This document shows positions 24,243-37,079 of a stretch of DNA of 64,000 bases, in pieces. Source of the DNA: Sipunculus nudus. Its lineage: Eukaryota > Annelida > Sipuncula > Golfingiida > Sipunculidae. The translations under genes and the position numbers were made by a program. Numbering within the stretch: position 1 is the stretch's first letter; each line of letters starts with the position of its first letter. The DNA lies in the NCBI GenBank assembly GCA_026874595.1, contig CM049308.1, positions 26,212,367 through 26,276,366 of the forward strand, read 5' to 3'. The notes beneath the pieces were generated by a model. The model was not told the origin of the DNA. It was given only the letters and a program-made list of their open reading frames with translations, and ran no database searches.

Positions 24243-24323
24243 AAGCAAAGCTCCTATATACAGGATACTGCCTTCACTGTTTGGAGAATACAAGGATAAT
24301 ATGGGATTGCAGATGGAGGAGAG
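24243..24323 (+). pseudogene. Coding-like exon of the decayed multi-exon gene
   Basis: Between TATTTGCAG and AG|GTAATT one frame is open and protein-like: IYRILPSLFGEYKDNMGLQM. The splice phase to the next open exon at 24769 does not match (a TGA would follow), which argues for decay or for an unseen alternative junction. Confidence 0.35.
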
Positions 24324-24768
24324 GTAATTCTTTCAAAACTATTATATTTGTGTTAATATATTCAGCAAGTATTAAAGATAGTTTTAACCTTTTTTTAAGT
24401 AAATACATATATAAAGAAAAATGTTGAAAATGTTAATTTTTTGTGGAGATAGAACAAAATCTTGGCTAGTTATTGTCTGTAATGTAAATGTAAAGATATA
24501 TTTGATATAATAATGTATAATTATTTTCACTTCTAAAGGTTCCCATTGACCAAAAGAAAACAATTTTTGTAGTTATTGTTTAAATTTTGTGAAGAAAGAA
24601 AAAAAGTTTATTTTCTGTAATGTAAATTGATAGAGTGTCAGACTTTGAAAAAATTATAAAAAAATATAAAAATTAAAGGGATAATTGCACTGAACTATAT
24701 TCTTGCATATTTCTCTCATGTTTCTTACATTTACAATCTCTCTTTTCTGTTTATTATTTTGTATGCAG

Positions 24769-25755
24769 GGAATGAGACCCCCAACACCTGTGAATGTTCA
24801 AGATGGGGACTGTAACATCACTGTAACATATGGTGGATGGCCAGAAACTGTCAACCCATGCAAGTTATTTCTACTTCCAATGGAGGCTTGCTATGCGTCA
24901 TTTTGGATATTTACCCTGGAGTATCCCAAGGGACTAAAAAGACCTTCAGGTTTCTTGATTTTGGGGTAATTGAATGCACCTCTAACTGCCCTCCCATTGT
25001 CAATAGAGCTGGTTGGTCAGATTTAATGTTTTAATGCTGCATTTTCCTCTATAATATATCAACAATATAGGAAATATCAGTTAACGACTATTTCACTTTT
25101 AATATTCTTGTGTTTAAGTACCTTAATTAAATCAGGTAATTATCTTATTATTTTTATGGAAAAACGTTTACATTTGCACCCTTGTTACAGTGCAGGCATT
25201 CTCTTCAACTCCCTCCAGTTCGAATTTAATTGATGCAAAAATCATTTATTTACCAAGGACCTTTATTTTGGAATTCATTATCAGAAACTTAACACAAAGT
25301 AGATGCCTTTACTGTAGAAAGATTTGGTGACATATAAGTTAAATCCATTTCAATTGTTTGACTTGTGTTGTGACCATCTTTTACTTTAAAGATACCATTA
25401 ATTTAAAACACTGTTAATTTATTGATGCACTTTTATCTGTTTTTCAAAGATACATTATAAATAGATTTGGGCCCCATTGTTTAAAAGATCAGCAACCTTA
25501 ATGAGATAACACACAGCATTCATAATAGTAATCATAATAATATTGCACTAATTGCAAAATTTTATATGTTTAGTTGGAGAGGATTTAACTGCCATGCAGT
25601 GTGGTCAAAATGTTTAAATATGTTTGCTTCCTAATGATGCCTTTTGGAAGATCAGTATAATCTGAATAACTATATACATTAAGTACACGTATTGTACATG
25701 TTGATGATCTGTTGAATATTTCATACAATAAAGAAGTTGTGTGATATTATGTGTG
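24769..25755 (+). pseudogene. Terminal exon-like segment with poly(A) signal
   Basis: After TTTGTATGCAG the frame is open for 66 codons (GMRPPTPVNVQDGDCNITVT ... ASFWIFTLEYPKGLKR ...), ending at 24969. AATAAA at 25727-25732 would place the 3' end near 25755. The ending 'FWIFTLEYPKGLKR' resembles the C-terminus of multi-copy uncharacterised invertebrate proteins that I recall only vaguely. No function is assigned. Confidence 0.35.
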
Positions 25756-26032
25756 AGCATGCATTTTTTATGCCATTTCCCAAATTAACCAAGATGCATT
25801 TTCCTCTGTGGATATCCTGATTTGATTTTCGGGACACTTGACTGTCAAACAGAAAGTTACAACTCTATCATAAGGAGGTCTGACTTCGTTCGTAATAATT
25901 TTACTGGTAAAATCTAAAAAAAACATGTTATGAGAAACCTGAAGTACACAGATACAAATAAAGAGTTCGTCCGGAGTGACAAGACAGAAACGTTTTGAGA
26001 AAGATTATGGAAACCTGTAACAGGGTATAGCT

Positions 26033-26387
26033 CCAAGTGCAAAGCACTGTTATTTATTATAAAGTAACAATGTTTTGTTATTCTACATATCAAAGCACCG
26101 TGAAATAACGGTGCAATGCCCTGATTCCAGTTTAAATCACTGTTTATTCACGTCTCTTAGCACTGTAAAATAACGGCATATTGTCCCGTAAAATAACAGA
26201 TGCCCGTTATTTCCCGTGGCTAAGCACCGTTTATTTACGTCCCAAAGCGCTGTAAAATTACGGTGCAATGCGACGTTATTTAACGCACTGCGTTATTTCT
26301 TTGCACGTAAAATAACGGTGCATTGCACTGTCAACTTTGCTGCCAGTGCAAAGCACCGTTATTTTACGTGCAACTTTTAACAGTGTA
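26033..26387. repeat. Array of palindromic ACCGTAAAATAACGGT-type units
   Basis: At least six partial copies of the self-complementary motif (CACCGT...ATTTTACGTGC, AAATAACGGTGC, GCACCGTTATTTTACGTGC) lie in alternating orientation, with GTGCAAAGCACCG joints. The array ends in TTTTAACAGTGTA. One copy of the motif also lies at the left terminus near 17525. Confidence 0.65.
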
Positions 26388-28752
26388 CTCGTAGAAATGC
26401 AAATCCTAAGCAAAACTAATTGTTTCAGTTTATTTGGCAGATATAATACATTTACAAGAGTACATTTACAAGATTGTCCAATCATTGTCAGAAAGCTTTT
26501 TTGTATCACACGAAACTTTCACATTCATCAACATTAAAGAAAACACACACACACATATATATATGTAACCCCGGGTACCCATCTCAATGGGCTTTAAGTG
26601 ACAACAACAGGCCAAGTACCGTGTCACCAACTGAGTTTTTCTATACATCCACTTGAGTAGAACATAGAAGAGAGTTACAATATAGTCTTACAATAGTAAA
26701 CAACAAGAAAAAGAAAAAGGAAAAGGTGGTTGACGTGGTGGCGTTATGGCCCTGCAAATACACAATGACAAGTAGTCATTACCAATGTTGTCTATACAAC
26801 CTTAATAACAAAACATAAATAAAGTAGATATAAAAACTGACCCATCTATGTAAGAAAATAACTATATATATTTCACCTATCATTCACATGATAATTACGT
26901 ATCTTTCTTTCAGCAAAAATATCTCTACAATAACATCCTGTTATATAAAACCTGTTCAACTTACGCGCTCATATAACTGTTCATATGTCAAAACTAATAA
27001 GTCTTTAGTTTATACCTGATTCAGGTCTTATTAGTTAATTCAACACAATATTATCATGATACATGCTTGAAAAATATGCATGCCTGTTTGTATAAAGTTA
27101 TCTCTGTAGCTACACATTTACGGTAGTCTAGGCCAATCCATATACAGGAGTGTGCATATACAATATGTTTGACTGTGTAACAGTGCACACCATTTACATG
27201 GGCCATGAAGAGAAATTCAGATTAAAACCTATTAACATATATCATTAAACACGGGCGGAGACATAATAACTCCTTTAGTGACAAGGGCTGGTTTATTACT
27301 ACAGACATATCATCTTCGTATCTCACATAGACTCTGAAATTAAATCTCTATTTATACCTATCAACCTATATCAATAAACATGGGCAAATACTAAATATCT
27401 CCTCCAGGACAATGACGGGTCTAGTACTACAGATATATATACCATCTTCATATCTGACATAGATTCTGATATTAAAATCTCTATTTAACCCAATAAACAC
27501 ACGTGGACTCTGCTTTAAGAACAGAAACAGTAATACACACCTACATGATCTGTCAAATAAATCTCGCTGGTACTACATCCAATCTGTTTAGATCATAAGT
27601 ATTAAAAACCAGGGTACAAACCATAAACATCATACGAACCTCTCATTATAACAAACGACGCATATTCGCCATTTCCTAAGCACAAGTAAAGTCACGTGAC
27701 TACAGCATTTCGCCTCACTGACGTTCATTTGAAATCTAATATTAAGGATAATGAGTTCAATCTACGAAATATATTCCATAATGGCCTTTTACATACATGA
27801 TACCGCCCCAAGTCAAGTTTAGTCCGTTAACTGATATTCAAATCCGTAACTTTCTATTACCGCAACAAAAGACAGTATGCATTTCAGTTCTCCATCTTGA
27901 AAATATCTAAATCCAGGACCTACTTATCAGTGATGATGTGTTCGAAGTGTTTTATAGAAATACGTCATTAAACAAAATTGACAACTCGTCCAAACAATAC
28001 CAAAGGGTCTTATGACAAGTTTTAAAAATACTGACCCGGTCGCCACGAACTGTTCTCAGCACAAATCACCAAATATGAACTTCCAAAATCAAATCGTTCC
28101 GCACGTCTAGAAACTTAAAGACCCAAATCGGTTGGCATGCGCAGTGCCCGTCTACCTTATATGGTAACAGAGGCGGAGTGACATAATGTTCGGCAACATT
28201 ATCATGCACGTGTACTTGCGTGAGCTCGGCCGATTACTGCAGTAAAGGATTATATAACCAGCAATTGAACAGAATGTATCCTCATAAAATGTAAAAAAAA
28301 AGCATCAACTATGGTTTCTCATTGCTGGTCGAAGTCCAAGAACTTTAGATGTCCCATCGGATTATGGGAATACGCCAGCCTTCAAGTTTGACATGACCTC
28401 GAAACGTGAGCTCGTACATGCATGGTGACACTGGCAGCCGCATGGCCGATCCGGTGATGTACGCAGTAACTCTTTATCAAGTTTTTATTAGGGATTTAAG
28501 ACATCCCCGGATGTCAGTGCTGGTGCCCGACTAGTACCCGGTGCGATAATAGTCTAGCAAAGCGGAAGGTGGAAAATACATTATATTGGATTACATAAGC
28601 ACATACTGACACTTGGCAAGGCCAAGGTCACCATGTAAACTTACGTTACTTGAGTAAACTTTATATTTCTCCCACTCACGCTCTGGTTCAAACAAGTCCG
28701 TGGCATTTGTGGCACATAGTCACGTAGATGAATTCGGCAACTTAAGTTACCA
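26388..28752. other. Non-coding stretch, no gene recognised
   Basis: It holds a small (CA)n(TA)n microsatellite at 26541-26566 and two similar lines around 27240-27500 ('acgggc...aataactcctttagtgac' and 'catgggc...aatatctcctccaggac'), an old ~130-bp tandem duplication. 28562-28630 is repeated at 36638-36703. Confidence 0.4.
28562..28630 (+). repeat. Left copy of a ~66-bp direct repeat flanking a repeat cluster
   Basis: The core TACATTATATTGGATTACA and following ATAAGCACATACTGACACTT recur at 36638-36703 with a few differences. The intervening 8 kb is almost all Helentron-like DNA. Confidence 0.6.
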
Positions 28753-31223
28753 TTTTTAGCTCAGCTGACTGTAAGTCATCTGAGCTATAGCGATCACTCT
28801 TTGTCCGTCGTCCGTCTGTCCGTAAACCAGGTTCAATTCGTAACCGCTGGACCTAGAATCTTGTAACTCGAAATTCTGAGAGGTCCATGAAAAATCTCCT
28901 TCGAAAACAGAAATTAGGTCTCTGTTACCCATATCCTTCGAGCTATGGGGCCCCAAAGTAATCCCCCCCCCCAGAATAGTCAAAAATTTCATACAAAAAC
29001 TTCAATATCTCATTAACTACATCACTGATGGTCATGATTTTTGGCATACATATTGATCATGAGATGTGTCATCAGTTCCTGCAGAATGGTGGTGCCACCT
29101 TTATTTTTCGATTTTTTTACGAATTTCTTTCTCTATTTTTGAGACCTGGAGCTAGAATCTTATTTCTTAAGACACTGTGAGACCTATGAAAAGTCTCCAT
29201 GGAAACCTGAAATAAGGTCTCTGTTACCCATATCCTTTGAGCTGTGGTGCTCCCAATTACCCCCAGAATAATGGAAAATTTGATAAAATCAAACTGCAAC
29301 ATCAATAACTTCAACACTGATGGTCATGATTTTTGGCACACATATTGATCAAGAGGAGTTCCATCAGTTCCTGCAGACTGGTGGTGCCACCTGTATTTTT
29401 TCAATTTTTTTTTCAGACATTTAAGGATGTAGTTATCTGTCTACAGGGTGAATATCGAAACCGCTGGACCTAGAATCTTCATTTTTTACACACAGGTAGA
29501 CCCATGAAAAGCTCCATGGAAACCTGAAATTAGGTCTCTGTTACCCATATTCTTCGAGCTATGGGGCTCCAAATTACCCCCCAGGATAATGGAAAATTTG
29601 ATACAAAAGCTCAAATATCTGAACATCTAATGCATTGATCACCATGATTTTTTGCATGGATAATGATCATGGAGTGTTTCATCAGTTTCTGCAGACTGGT
29701 GGCGCAATCTGTATTTTTTCGATTTTTTACGTTTTTTTCTCTATTTTGAGACCTTAAAGATGCAGTTATCTGTTAACAGGGCACAAATTGTAACGTCTGG
29801 ATCTAGAATCTTCTATCTTGACATACAGGGAGGTTCATGAAAAGTCTCCTTGGAAACCTAAAATTAGGTCTCTGTAACCCATAACCCCGGAGCTATTGGA
29901 TTTTGAAGTACGCCCGAGAATAATGGAAAATTTGATACAAAAGCTCAAGCATCTGAAAAACTAATGCATTGATCGCAATGATTCTACCAAATCCCCCCCC
30001 CCTCCCCCAGAATAATGGAAAATTTGATACAAAAGCTCAAGTATCTGAACAACTAATGCATTGATCATCATGATTCTTTGTATGCATATTGATCATGGAG
30101 TGTTTCATCAGCTCCTGCTGGCTAGTGGTGCCATCTGGATTTTTTTTTTTAATTCGTACCATTTTTTCTATATTTTTGAAACCTTTAAGAGTGCAGCTCT
30201 GTTAACAGGGCACAAATCATAACCACTGAACCTAGAATCTTCTTACTTGACATCCAGGGAGGTCCATCAAAAGACTCCTTTGAAACCTGAAATTAGGTCT
30301 CTGTTACCCATATCATCCAAGCTATGGGGCTCAGAAGTACCCCTAGAATAATTTAAAGCTTGATACAAAAGCTCCAGTATCTGAACAACTAATGCATTGA
30401 TCACCATGATTCTTTGCATGCATAAAGATCAAGGAGTGTTTCATTAGTTCCTGCATACTGGTGGTGCCACTTCAATTTTTTAAAATTTTTAACACATTTT
30501 TTTCCCTCTCTTCTTAGGGGCTTTTATGATGTGGTTATCCATTAACAGTGCAAAAATCGTAACCATTGGTCCTAGAATCTTCTTACTTGATATCCGAGGA
30601 GGTCTATGAAAAGCCTTCTTGGAACCCTGAAATAAGGTCTCTGTTACCCATATTTTCCAAGCTATGGGGCTTATGAGTACCCTACAGAATAATTGAAAAT
30701 TTGATACCAAAGCAGGGCACAAATCTTTATAATTGGACTTAGAATCTTCTACTTTGACATCCAGGGAGGTCCATGAAAAGACTTCTTAGAAACCTTAAAT
30801 TAGGTCTTAGTTACCCATATTCTCCGAGCTATGGGGCTTATAAGCACCCAAAGAATAATTTAAAATTAAATAACAAAGCAGGGCACAAATCATAACCATT
30901 GGGCCCAGAATCTTCTTGCTTGTTATCCTGAGAGTTCCTTAAAAGTTCTCCTCAGAAACCAGAAATAAGGTCACTGTGACCTATATTATCTGAGTTACAG
31001 GCCATGTTTGAGCACCCTAGAAATAATGCAAAATACAAACAAATTGCCACATTCCTCAGGACAGCTGAATGTCATCAAATTTGGTGTGCTTATGGGTCTT
31101 GATGCACCAGCTAATTTGCATGAACTATGATGCCACATACATTATCTTAATTAGTTGCCTGTGCCAGGACATATTGTCAACATGCCAGTCGGCTGAGCGT
31201 CATGACCCATGGGTCACTTGTTT
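28753..31223 (+). mobile_element. Helentron-like non-autonomous element, family B, copy 2
   Basis: The 5' end is TTTTTAGCTCAGCTGACTG (28753) with its hairpin partner and GTCCGTCGTCCGTCTGTCC. There are six to seven degenerate core units of about 290-330 bp, each with 'aggtctctgttacccatat' and 'gcagactggtggtgccac'. The 3' side is CAGTCGGCTGAGCG (31186-31199), the palindrome TGACCCATGGGTCA (31203-31216), then CTTGTTT. It is the best-preserved family-B copy in the window. No coding capacity is seen. Confidence 0.75.
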
Positions 31224-31247
31224 ATTCTTCAGTACCATCCAATATAG

Positions 31248-33410
31248 AAACAAGGCCTACAGGCCTAATGTGAACCTGTGCATTGGGGAAATACACCAGG
31301 TATAATGCTTCAATGCTGGACCATTGCTTCTCATGTATATGAACAATGCAAGTACGAAACTTTTTGAATAAGAAACAATTATACAAACATCACTGCTGAA
31401 TTTCTGGCATGGGTGCACCCAACACAAAAATGATTGTAGCTGGCACCATCAGTCTTGTATACAACGAAGCTATCAGAGATATATACATATGCCCAATTTC
31501 AGGCTGATATATCAAACCCCTCCTGAGAAATAAGCAGAGACACACACTGTGCAAAAATTATTGTAGGTCGCACCACCAGTCTTTTATACGACAAAGCTAT
31601 TCGATATTTACAAATATGCCCAATTTCAGGCTGATATATCAAATTCCTCTGTAGAAATAAGCAGGCACGTACACTGTCCAAAAGTCATTGTTGGTGGGAC
31701 ACCTGTCTTGTGAACGAGAAGCCATCAAAGACACATAGACAGGTCAAAATATCCGGCCAATACATCAAACTTACCTTGAGTCTGATGCATGGGGCTGACC
31801 AGGCTTAAGTGAGAAAAGCAGTTGCCCCGAGTGAACTGTGACAAATTTGCTGGCTCAGGCTGCTGCACTGAGTGAACTCATGACCTGCACCTGGCTAGAC
31901 GTAGTGAACTTTTGACTTGCACCTGGCTGCACCGAGTGAACTCTTGACCTGTTGCATGATCTGACACAGTTGGCAGTCTGCCAAAGCTATACATAGATCC
32001 AGGCTGAACTTTGGTGCCAAAATTGATGCAGAGGGCAGTCTGCCAACGCTATAAATAGTATGCATCTACTGCACTGAGTGCACTCCTGACCTATACCTGG
32101 CTGCACTGAGTGAACTCTTGACGTGTTGCCTAATCTGATACAGTTCGCAGTCTGCCAAAGCTATACATAGATTCAGACTGACCTTTTGCCTCTTGCCAAA
32201 TCTGAAATAGTAGCCACTCCATTGAATTAGCTCACAGATTGGCTCCACATGCAGCCCTGAGGAGCATGACACCCATGAGGTGATCACATGGTGAAAATAA
32301 TGAGGTGTTCACATGTCACCCATGAGGTGATCACATGCCATGTGCTTGGCTGCACTGATTGAACTCTTGACCTATATCTGGCTCAGTGAATGAACTCTTG
32401 ATCTGTCGCCAAATCTGAATCAGTTGGCAGTTTCTTAACCTATTCAAAGATACAGACACATATCTTGGCCTGTTTGTAAATCTGTTTACACATACTGAAA
32501 GACTGGCTAAAATGCTTTTTTTTCAAGCTGACATAGGGTTAAGAGGCTAAATTTATAAGGTTTTTGCCAATAAAAAACAGGTCAATGTAGGTAGAACCAC
32601 AATATCTGCAACTTCAAATATGAGTCATGTGTCCAACATTTGCATAATACTTGGTAATTCTAGCTTCTGTCATTTCTGAGATTTCTATGTCAGTATGCTT
32701 ACTTGGCCAAATGACTGTTCAAATTCGTGTAAATCCACTTAAATTCATCAAATGTAAACCATTTGAACAAACTTGAGAGGGCTTGCCTCTGGGATCATTT
32801 CTGTAAAATATTGAACAATTTGGCTCGACCGTTTACAAGAAGAAGACTTTAAAAGGTTTTTCAGCTTTTTCCCTATAAAATCTAAGTAAATGCAGATAGC
32901 AAAAAATATAAGCTGAATCCCACAACATTTGATATGTGTCAGATTATTGCATAAAATCTGAGGATGGTAGCTCATGCTATTCCTGAGAAATTATGGGTTA
33001 ATGTACAGATGACCAATGACCCCAGTACAAAAAAAGGTCAATGCAGGTCAACAACTCCGGCCGTTTCTAAGATTGTCATTTTAGTATGCTTTTTGGACAG
33101 ATGACTAAGTTCAACTTCCTGTAACTCAGCCAAAATTCACCGAACTTGAACCATTTGAACAAACTTGAGAGAGATGGTATAAAAGATTGAACAACTTGGT
33201 TTTACTGTTTCGGAGGAGAAGAATTTTAAAGGGTTTTAGCACTCTCTATAAAATCTAAGAAAATGCAGAATTTTTCAGATGGCTAATTTTTTTTGATTTA
33301 AATTTCATGATGCTAGCTCCAGTCGTTTTCGAAATAGTATGGGTTAACGCACAGATGACGGACGACAGACGCCGCCACACCATCGCATTAGCTCACAGGT
33401 TCGGTAAAAA
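31248..33410 (-). mobile_element. Helentron-like non-autonomous element, family C, copy 1
   Basis: On the minus strand the 5' end is TTTTTACCGAACCTGTGAGC (33410), followed by a GTCCGTC-type stretch. The 3' side has CACAGGTTCA (31271-31280), the inverse of the 5' end, then AGGCCTGTAGGCCT (31253-31266) and TTGTTT. The interior has core units with 'ctgcactgagtgaactcttgacct' (31.8-32.4 kb) and 'taactcagccaaaattcaccgaac'. It aligns over most of its length with 42345-44814. Confidence 0.7.
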
Positions 33411-36354
33411 TTACTACAGATTCATATATTGAATGCAAAATTAAAATACAGATACATCTCACTGATGGCAAAATCTTGAATTAAGTTGAATATGGATACC
33501 AATTATAATCCATGTACAGCTGTCTTTATATACCCACAGAGAGCTGTATATCTGTGATTGTAAACATTGCCTGGCATGATAAATATCTAAAATCATAAAT
33601 CTATATTTTTAAAAGCTTTGAAAAAACTTTCTTGTCAATATTAACCATAGATAACCTGAAATCTAAATGTCTAAATGCATGATGTAACGGTTGCTGATAA
33701 ACTGGTGCCAGGCCAGATGTATCTGCTTCACACATCTATAACATATATGGTAAAATGACTCCATTATATCTTTATAATTCAGCCAAAATTGGAACCATAA
33801 AAGACAATTAATATAAGAATTATTCAGGGGATTATTCTTGTAAAATATTAAACAAATTGGCCTCAGTGGCGTCAGTCAAAAACGTTTTGCAGGTTTATAA
33901 CTCATTTAGGGAAATAAAGCAAAATGGCTAAGTTAAGCTTCACATAAATCAGCCAAAAATCTTGAATTAAACTTGAATTATCAACATCTAGGGATAATTA
34001 ACGTATGAGATTTAAGAATTTGGCCCAGTGGTTTTTGAGAAGAAAATCTTTGTAGCCACTGAGCTAAAATGGGCTGTTATGGCAAATGACTAAATTCAGC
34101 TTCCCATAACTCAGCCACTGAAAGTCGCTGAACTGAGACCATTTAAACAAACTTCAGAAAGCACTACCCTAGGATCATTTCTGTGCGATATTAAACAATT
34201 TGTTCATATGATTTCAGAGAAGAAATTTTTTGTAGCCGTCAGTATGATATCGGCACTGAGGACCCCGTACAAAAAAGGTCGATGCAGGTGGCGCCACCAA
34301 TACCTCAATTTCAGATATGACTCATGTGACCAACATTGGCATTAAATTTGGTGATGATAGCTCCAGCCGTTTCTGAGATTGTTATTTTAGGATGCTTTTA
34401 GTATGGACGGATGACTAAGTTTACTTCCTGTAACTCGGCCAAAAATCACCGAACTTAAACCATTTGAACAAACTTGAGAGAGATTGTTCCAGGAATCATT
34501 GCTATGAAGTATTGGACAATTTGGCTGAACAGTTTCGGCGAAGAAGAATTTTAAAGGTTTTTAAGCTTTTTCCCTATAAAATCTAAGAAAATGCAGTTAG
34601 CCAAAGAATTAGCAAAATCCGATAGAGTTTTTTAGATGACTATTTTTTTGCATAACATTTTGTAATGCTAACTCTTGCCGTTTTCAAGATAGTATGGGTA
34701 AACGTACGGACGACGGACGCCGGACGATGCCACACGATCGCATAAGCTCACAGGATCGCTAAAAATGCAGTTAGCAGAGAAATAAGCAAAATCCGATAGA
34801 GTTTTTTAGATGACTATTTTTTTGCATAACATTTTGTAATGCTAATGCTTGCCGTTTTCAAGATTGTATGGGTAAACGTACAGACGACGGACGCCGGACG
34901 ATGCCACACGATCGCATAAGCTCACAGGATCGCTAAAAATGCAGTTAGCAGAGAAATAAGCAAAATCCGATAGAATTTTTAGATTACAAATTTTTGCTTA
35001 AAATTTGAGGATGCTAGCTCCTGCCCTTTTTGAGATAGCTATGATGCACGACGGACGACGGACAACGCCACACCACTGCATAAGCTCACAGATTTGCTAA
35101 AAATGCAAACCAAGTTTTTTCAAACAGTTGAAAGATATTGTTCCAATAGTTCTAAAGCTGCGTCTAAACGGCTAGACACATTGTCTAGACACTAGACAGA
35201 GCCAGGTCAGTTTGCCATGGTGAAGCCTGGACCCCACCTGGTTGTACTGAGTGACCTCTGGACTTGGCTGCTGAAACCCAGCATGTTGTCAAATCTGTTT
35301 TCAAACACAGATAGCCTTGTAAAATTGGCTACACTGCTTTTATAAAGCTGCATTTACCCAATCTATTCTTATAAAATTGGCAGATCCCTTCCATAGAATA
35401 AGTGTTGTAAAGTTTAAACCAATCAGCTGAACAGTTTCATCATAAAACCGTGTATAAGCTAGAAGAGTCTAAAATTACATTTTTGCTTGTAAAAAACAGA
35501 CCAATGTAGGTGGGGCCACCAATACCTCAATTTCAGATACGATTTACGTGACAAACATTGGCATAAAATTGGTGATGATAGCTTTAGCTGTTTCCGAGAT
35601 TTCAATTATAGTGTCTTTTTTGGACAGATGACTAAGTTCAACCTCCTGTAACACGGCCAAAAATCTCGGAACTGAAACAATACAAAAACTTCAGAAAGAT
35701 TGTTCCAGGGAACATTTCTGTGAAATATTTGACAATTTGGCTGGACGGTTTCGGAGAAGAAGATTTTTATATCTTTTTAACTTTTCCTATATAAAATCTA
35801 AGTAAATCACTGAATCAAATCAATTTGAACAAATCTGAATTATCAAGATCTAGGGATCATTCATGTATGAGATTAAAGAATTTGACCCAGTGGTTTTTGA
35901 GAAGATCTTTTTTTAGCCACTGAGCTAAAATGGGCTGTTATGGCATATGACTAAATTCAGCTTCCCATAACTCAGCCAAATGTCACTGAACTGAGACCAT
36001 TTGAACAAACTTCAGAAAGCAATACCGTCAAGATCATTTCTGTGCGATATTAAACAATTTGGCCATATGGTTTCAGAGAAGAAGTTTTTTGTAGCCCTCA
36101 TTATGATACAGGCACTGATGACCCCCGTACAAAAAAGGGCTAATGCAGATGGCGCCACCAATACCTCAATTTCAGATATGAATCATGTGACCAATATTTG
36201 CATAAAATTTGGTGAAGATAGCTCCAGCCGTTTCTGAGATTTTAATTTTAGTATGCTTAACTCTTGCCGTTTTCAAGATAGTATGGGTTAGCGTACAGAC
36301 GACGGACGCCGGACGACGCCACACCATCGCATAAGCTCACAGGTTCGCTAAAAA
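33411..36354 (-). mobile_element. Compound family-C array with repeated 5' ends
   Basis: The region contains several family-C core units. 5'-type ends (inverse of TTTTTAGCGAACCTGTGAGC) occur at about 34765, 34939, 35103 and 36354, each preceded on the + strand by GACGACGGACGCCGGACGA-type repeats. GGTGGCGCCACC occurs at 34288. A recognisable 3' end (AGGCCT palindrome) was not found inside, so these are partial or tandem copies. Confidence 0.6.
34589..35103 (-). repeat. Triplicated 5'-terminal unit of family C (~165-175 bp)
   Basis: Three head-to-tail units share 'gcaaaatccgatagag', 'tgccgttttcaagat', the GACGGACGCCGGACG run and the terminal 'gcataagctcacag'. The first two are close to identical; the third is more diverged. 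Confidence 0.75.
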
Positions 36355-36637
36355 TTGTCAATACATAGAACAGAGTTGCACAAAAGGAATCTATCCCCCA
36401 CATCATAATATCCTGGCTTTTGTTCTCTCTTATTGGGATACAAATCAATCAGGCCACCCAATTCATTCCATTGGTCAGAAGGGTACGGTGAACTCTGCCC
36501 TGTATACTGGCCAGTGAAATGAAGGGACAGTTGTTTGATTATACCCCTGACATACGCAAGATAAAACCCACATACAGTGTAATTATACACTATCCTGATC
36601 TCATCTATGTGTGCTCTTGGCTGAACAAACATCACGG

Positions 36638-36703
36638 GCGGTAGGTGGAATATACATTATATTAGATTACATAAGCACATACTGACACTTGGGAAGACCA
36701 AGC
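36638..36703 (+). repeat. Right copy of the ~66-bp direct repeat
   Basis: It matches 28562-28630 through TACATTATATTAGATTACA and ATAAGCACATACTGACACTT. Confidence 0.6.
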
Positions 36704-37079
36704 GTTAATTTACAGTGATGAGATAAAGACATTTACTCCGATGAGATTAACACGATAGGACCTGGCCTGTACAACAAGAAGCTAGGAGATAATGCATTTA
36801 GTATAGCCGGGGCCCCCAGGAACAAAGGCTTGTTATGTGTATAGAGTACCACTCCCAGGGTAATGCAAAGGTTGAACGTTGGAAAGATTAAATTCGTAAA
36901 ACCAGTAAAATCATAATAATAACTTAAATATTCATATTATTGTGAAAAGTTGTAAATGAGGGAGAGAAGCCTATTGAACTCATTTATCTGATATATAGGA
37001 AATAACAAGAATATACAGATTATCATGCCAAATCTTAAAACCAGGGTCAAGTGTACAAATGTTTGAACTTGTACGATAT

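Larger units (their letters stand above)
17506..26387. mobile_element. Possible large TIR-bounded segment (TACACTGTTAAAA ends)
   Basis: The left end reads TACACTGTTAAAA, then GTAAAATAACGG at 17525-17536. The right end (26340-26387) is its inverse: CGTTATTTTAC followed by TTTTAACAGTGTA. Both ends are flanked by, or include, TA. The segment encloses the whole putative transcription unit (17.7-25.75 kb) and a nested family-A element (20307-23452). It may be one old transposon with a gene, or two independent ends of a common element. I cannot decide without other copies. Confidence 0.35.
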
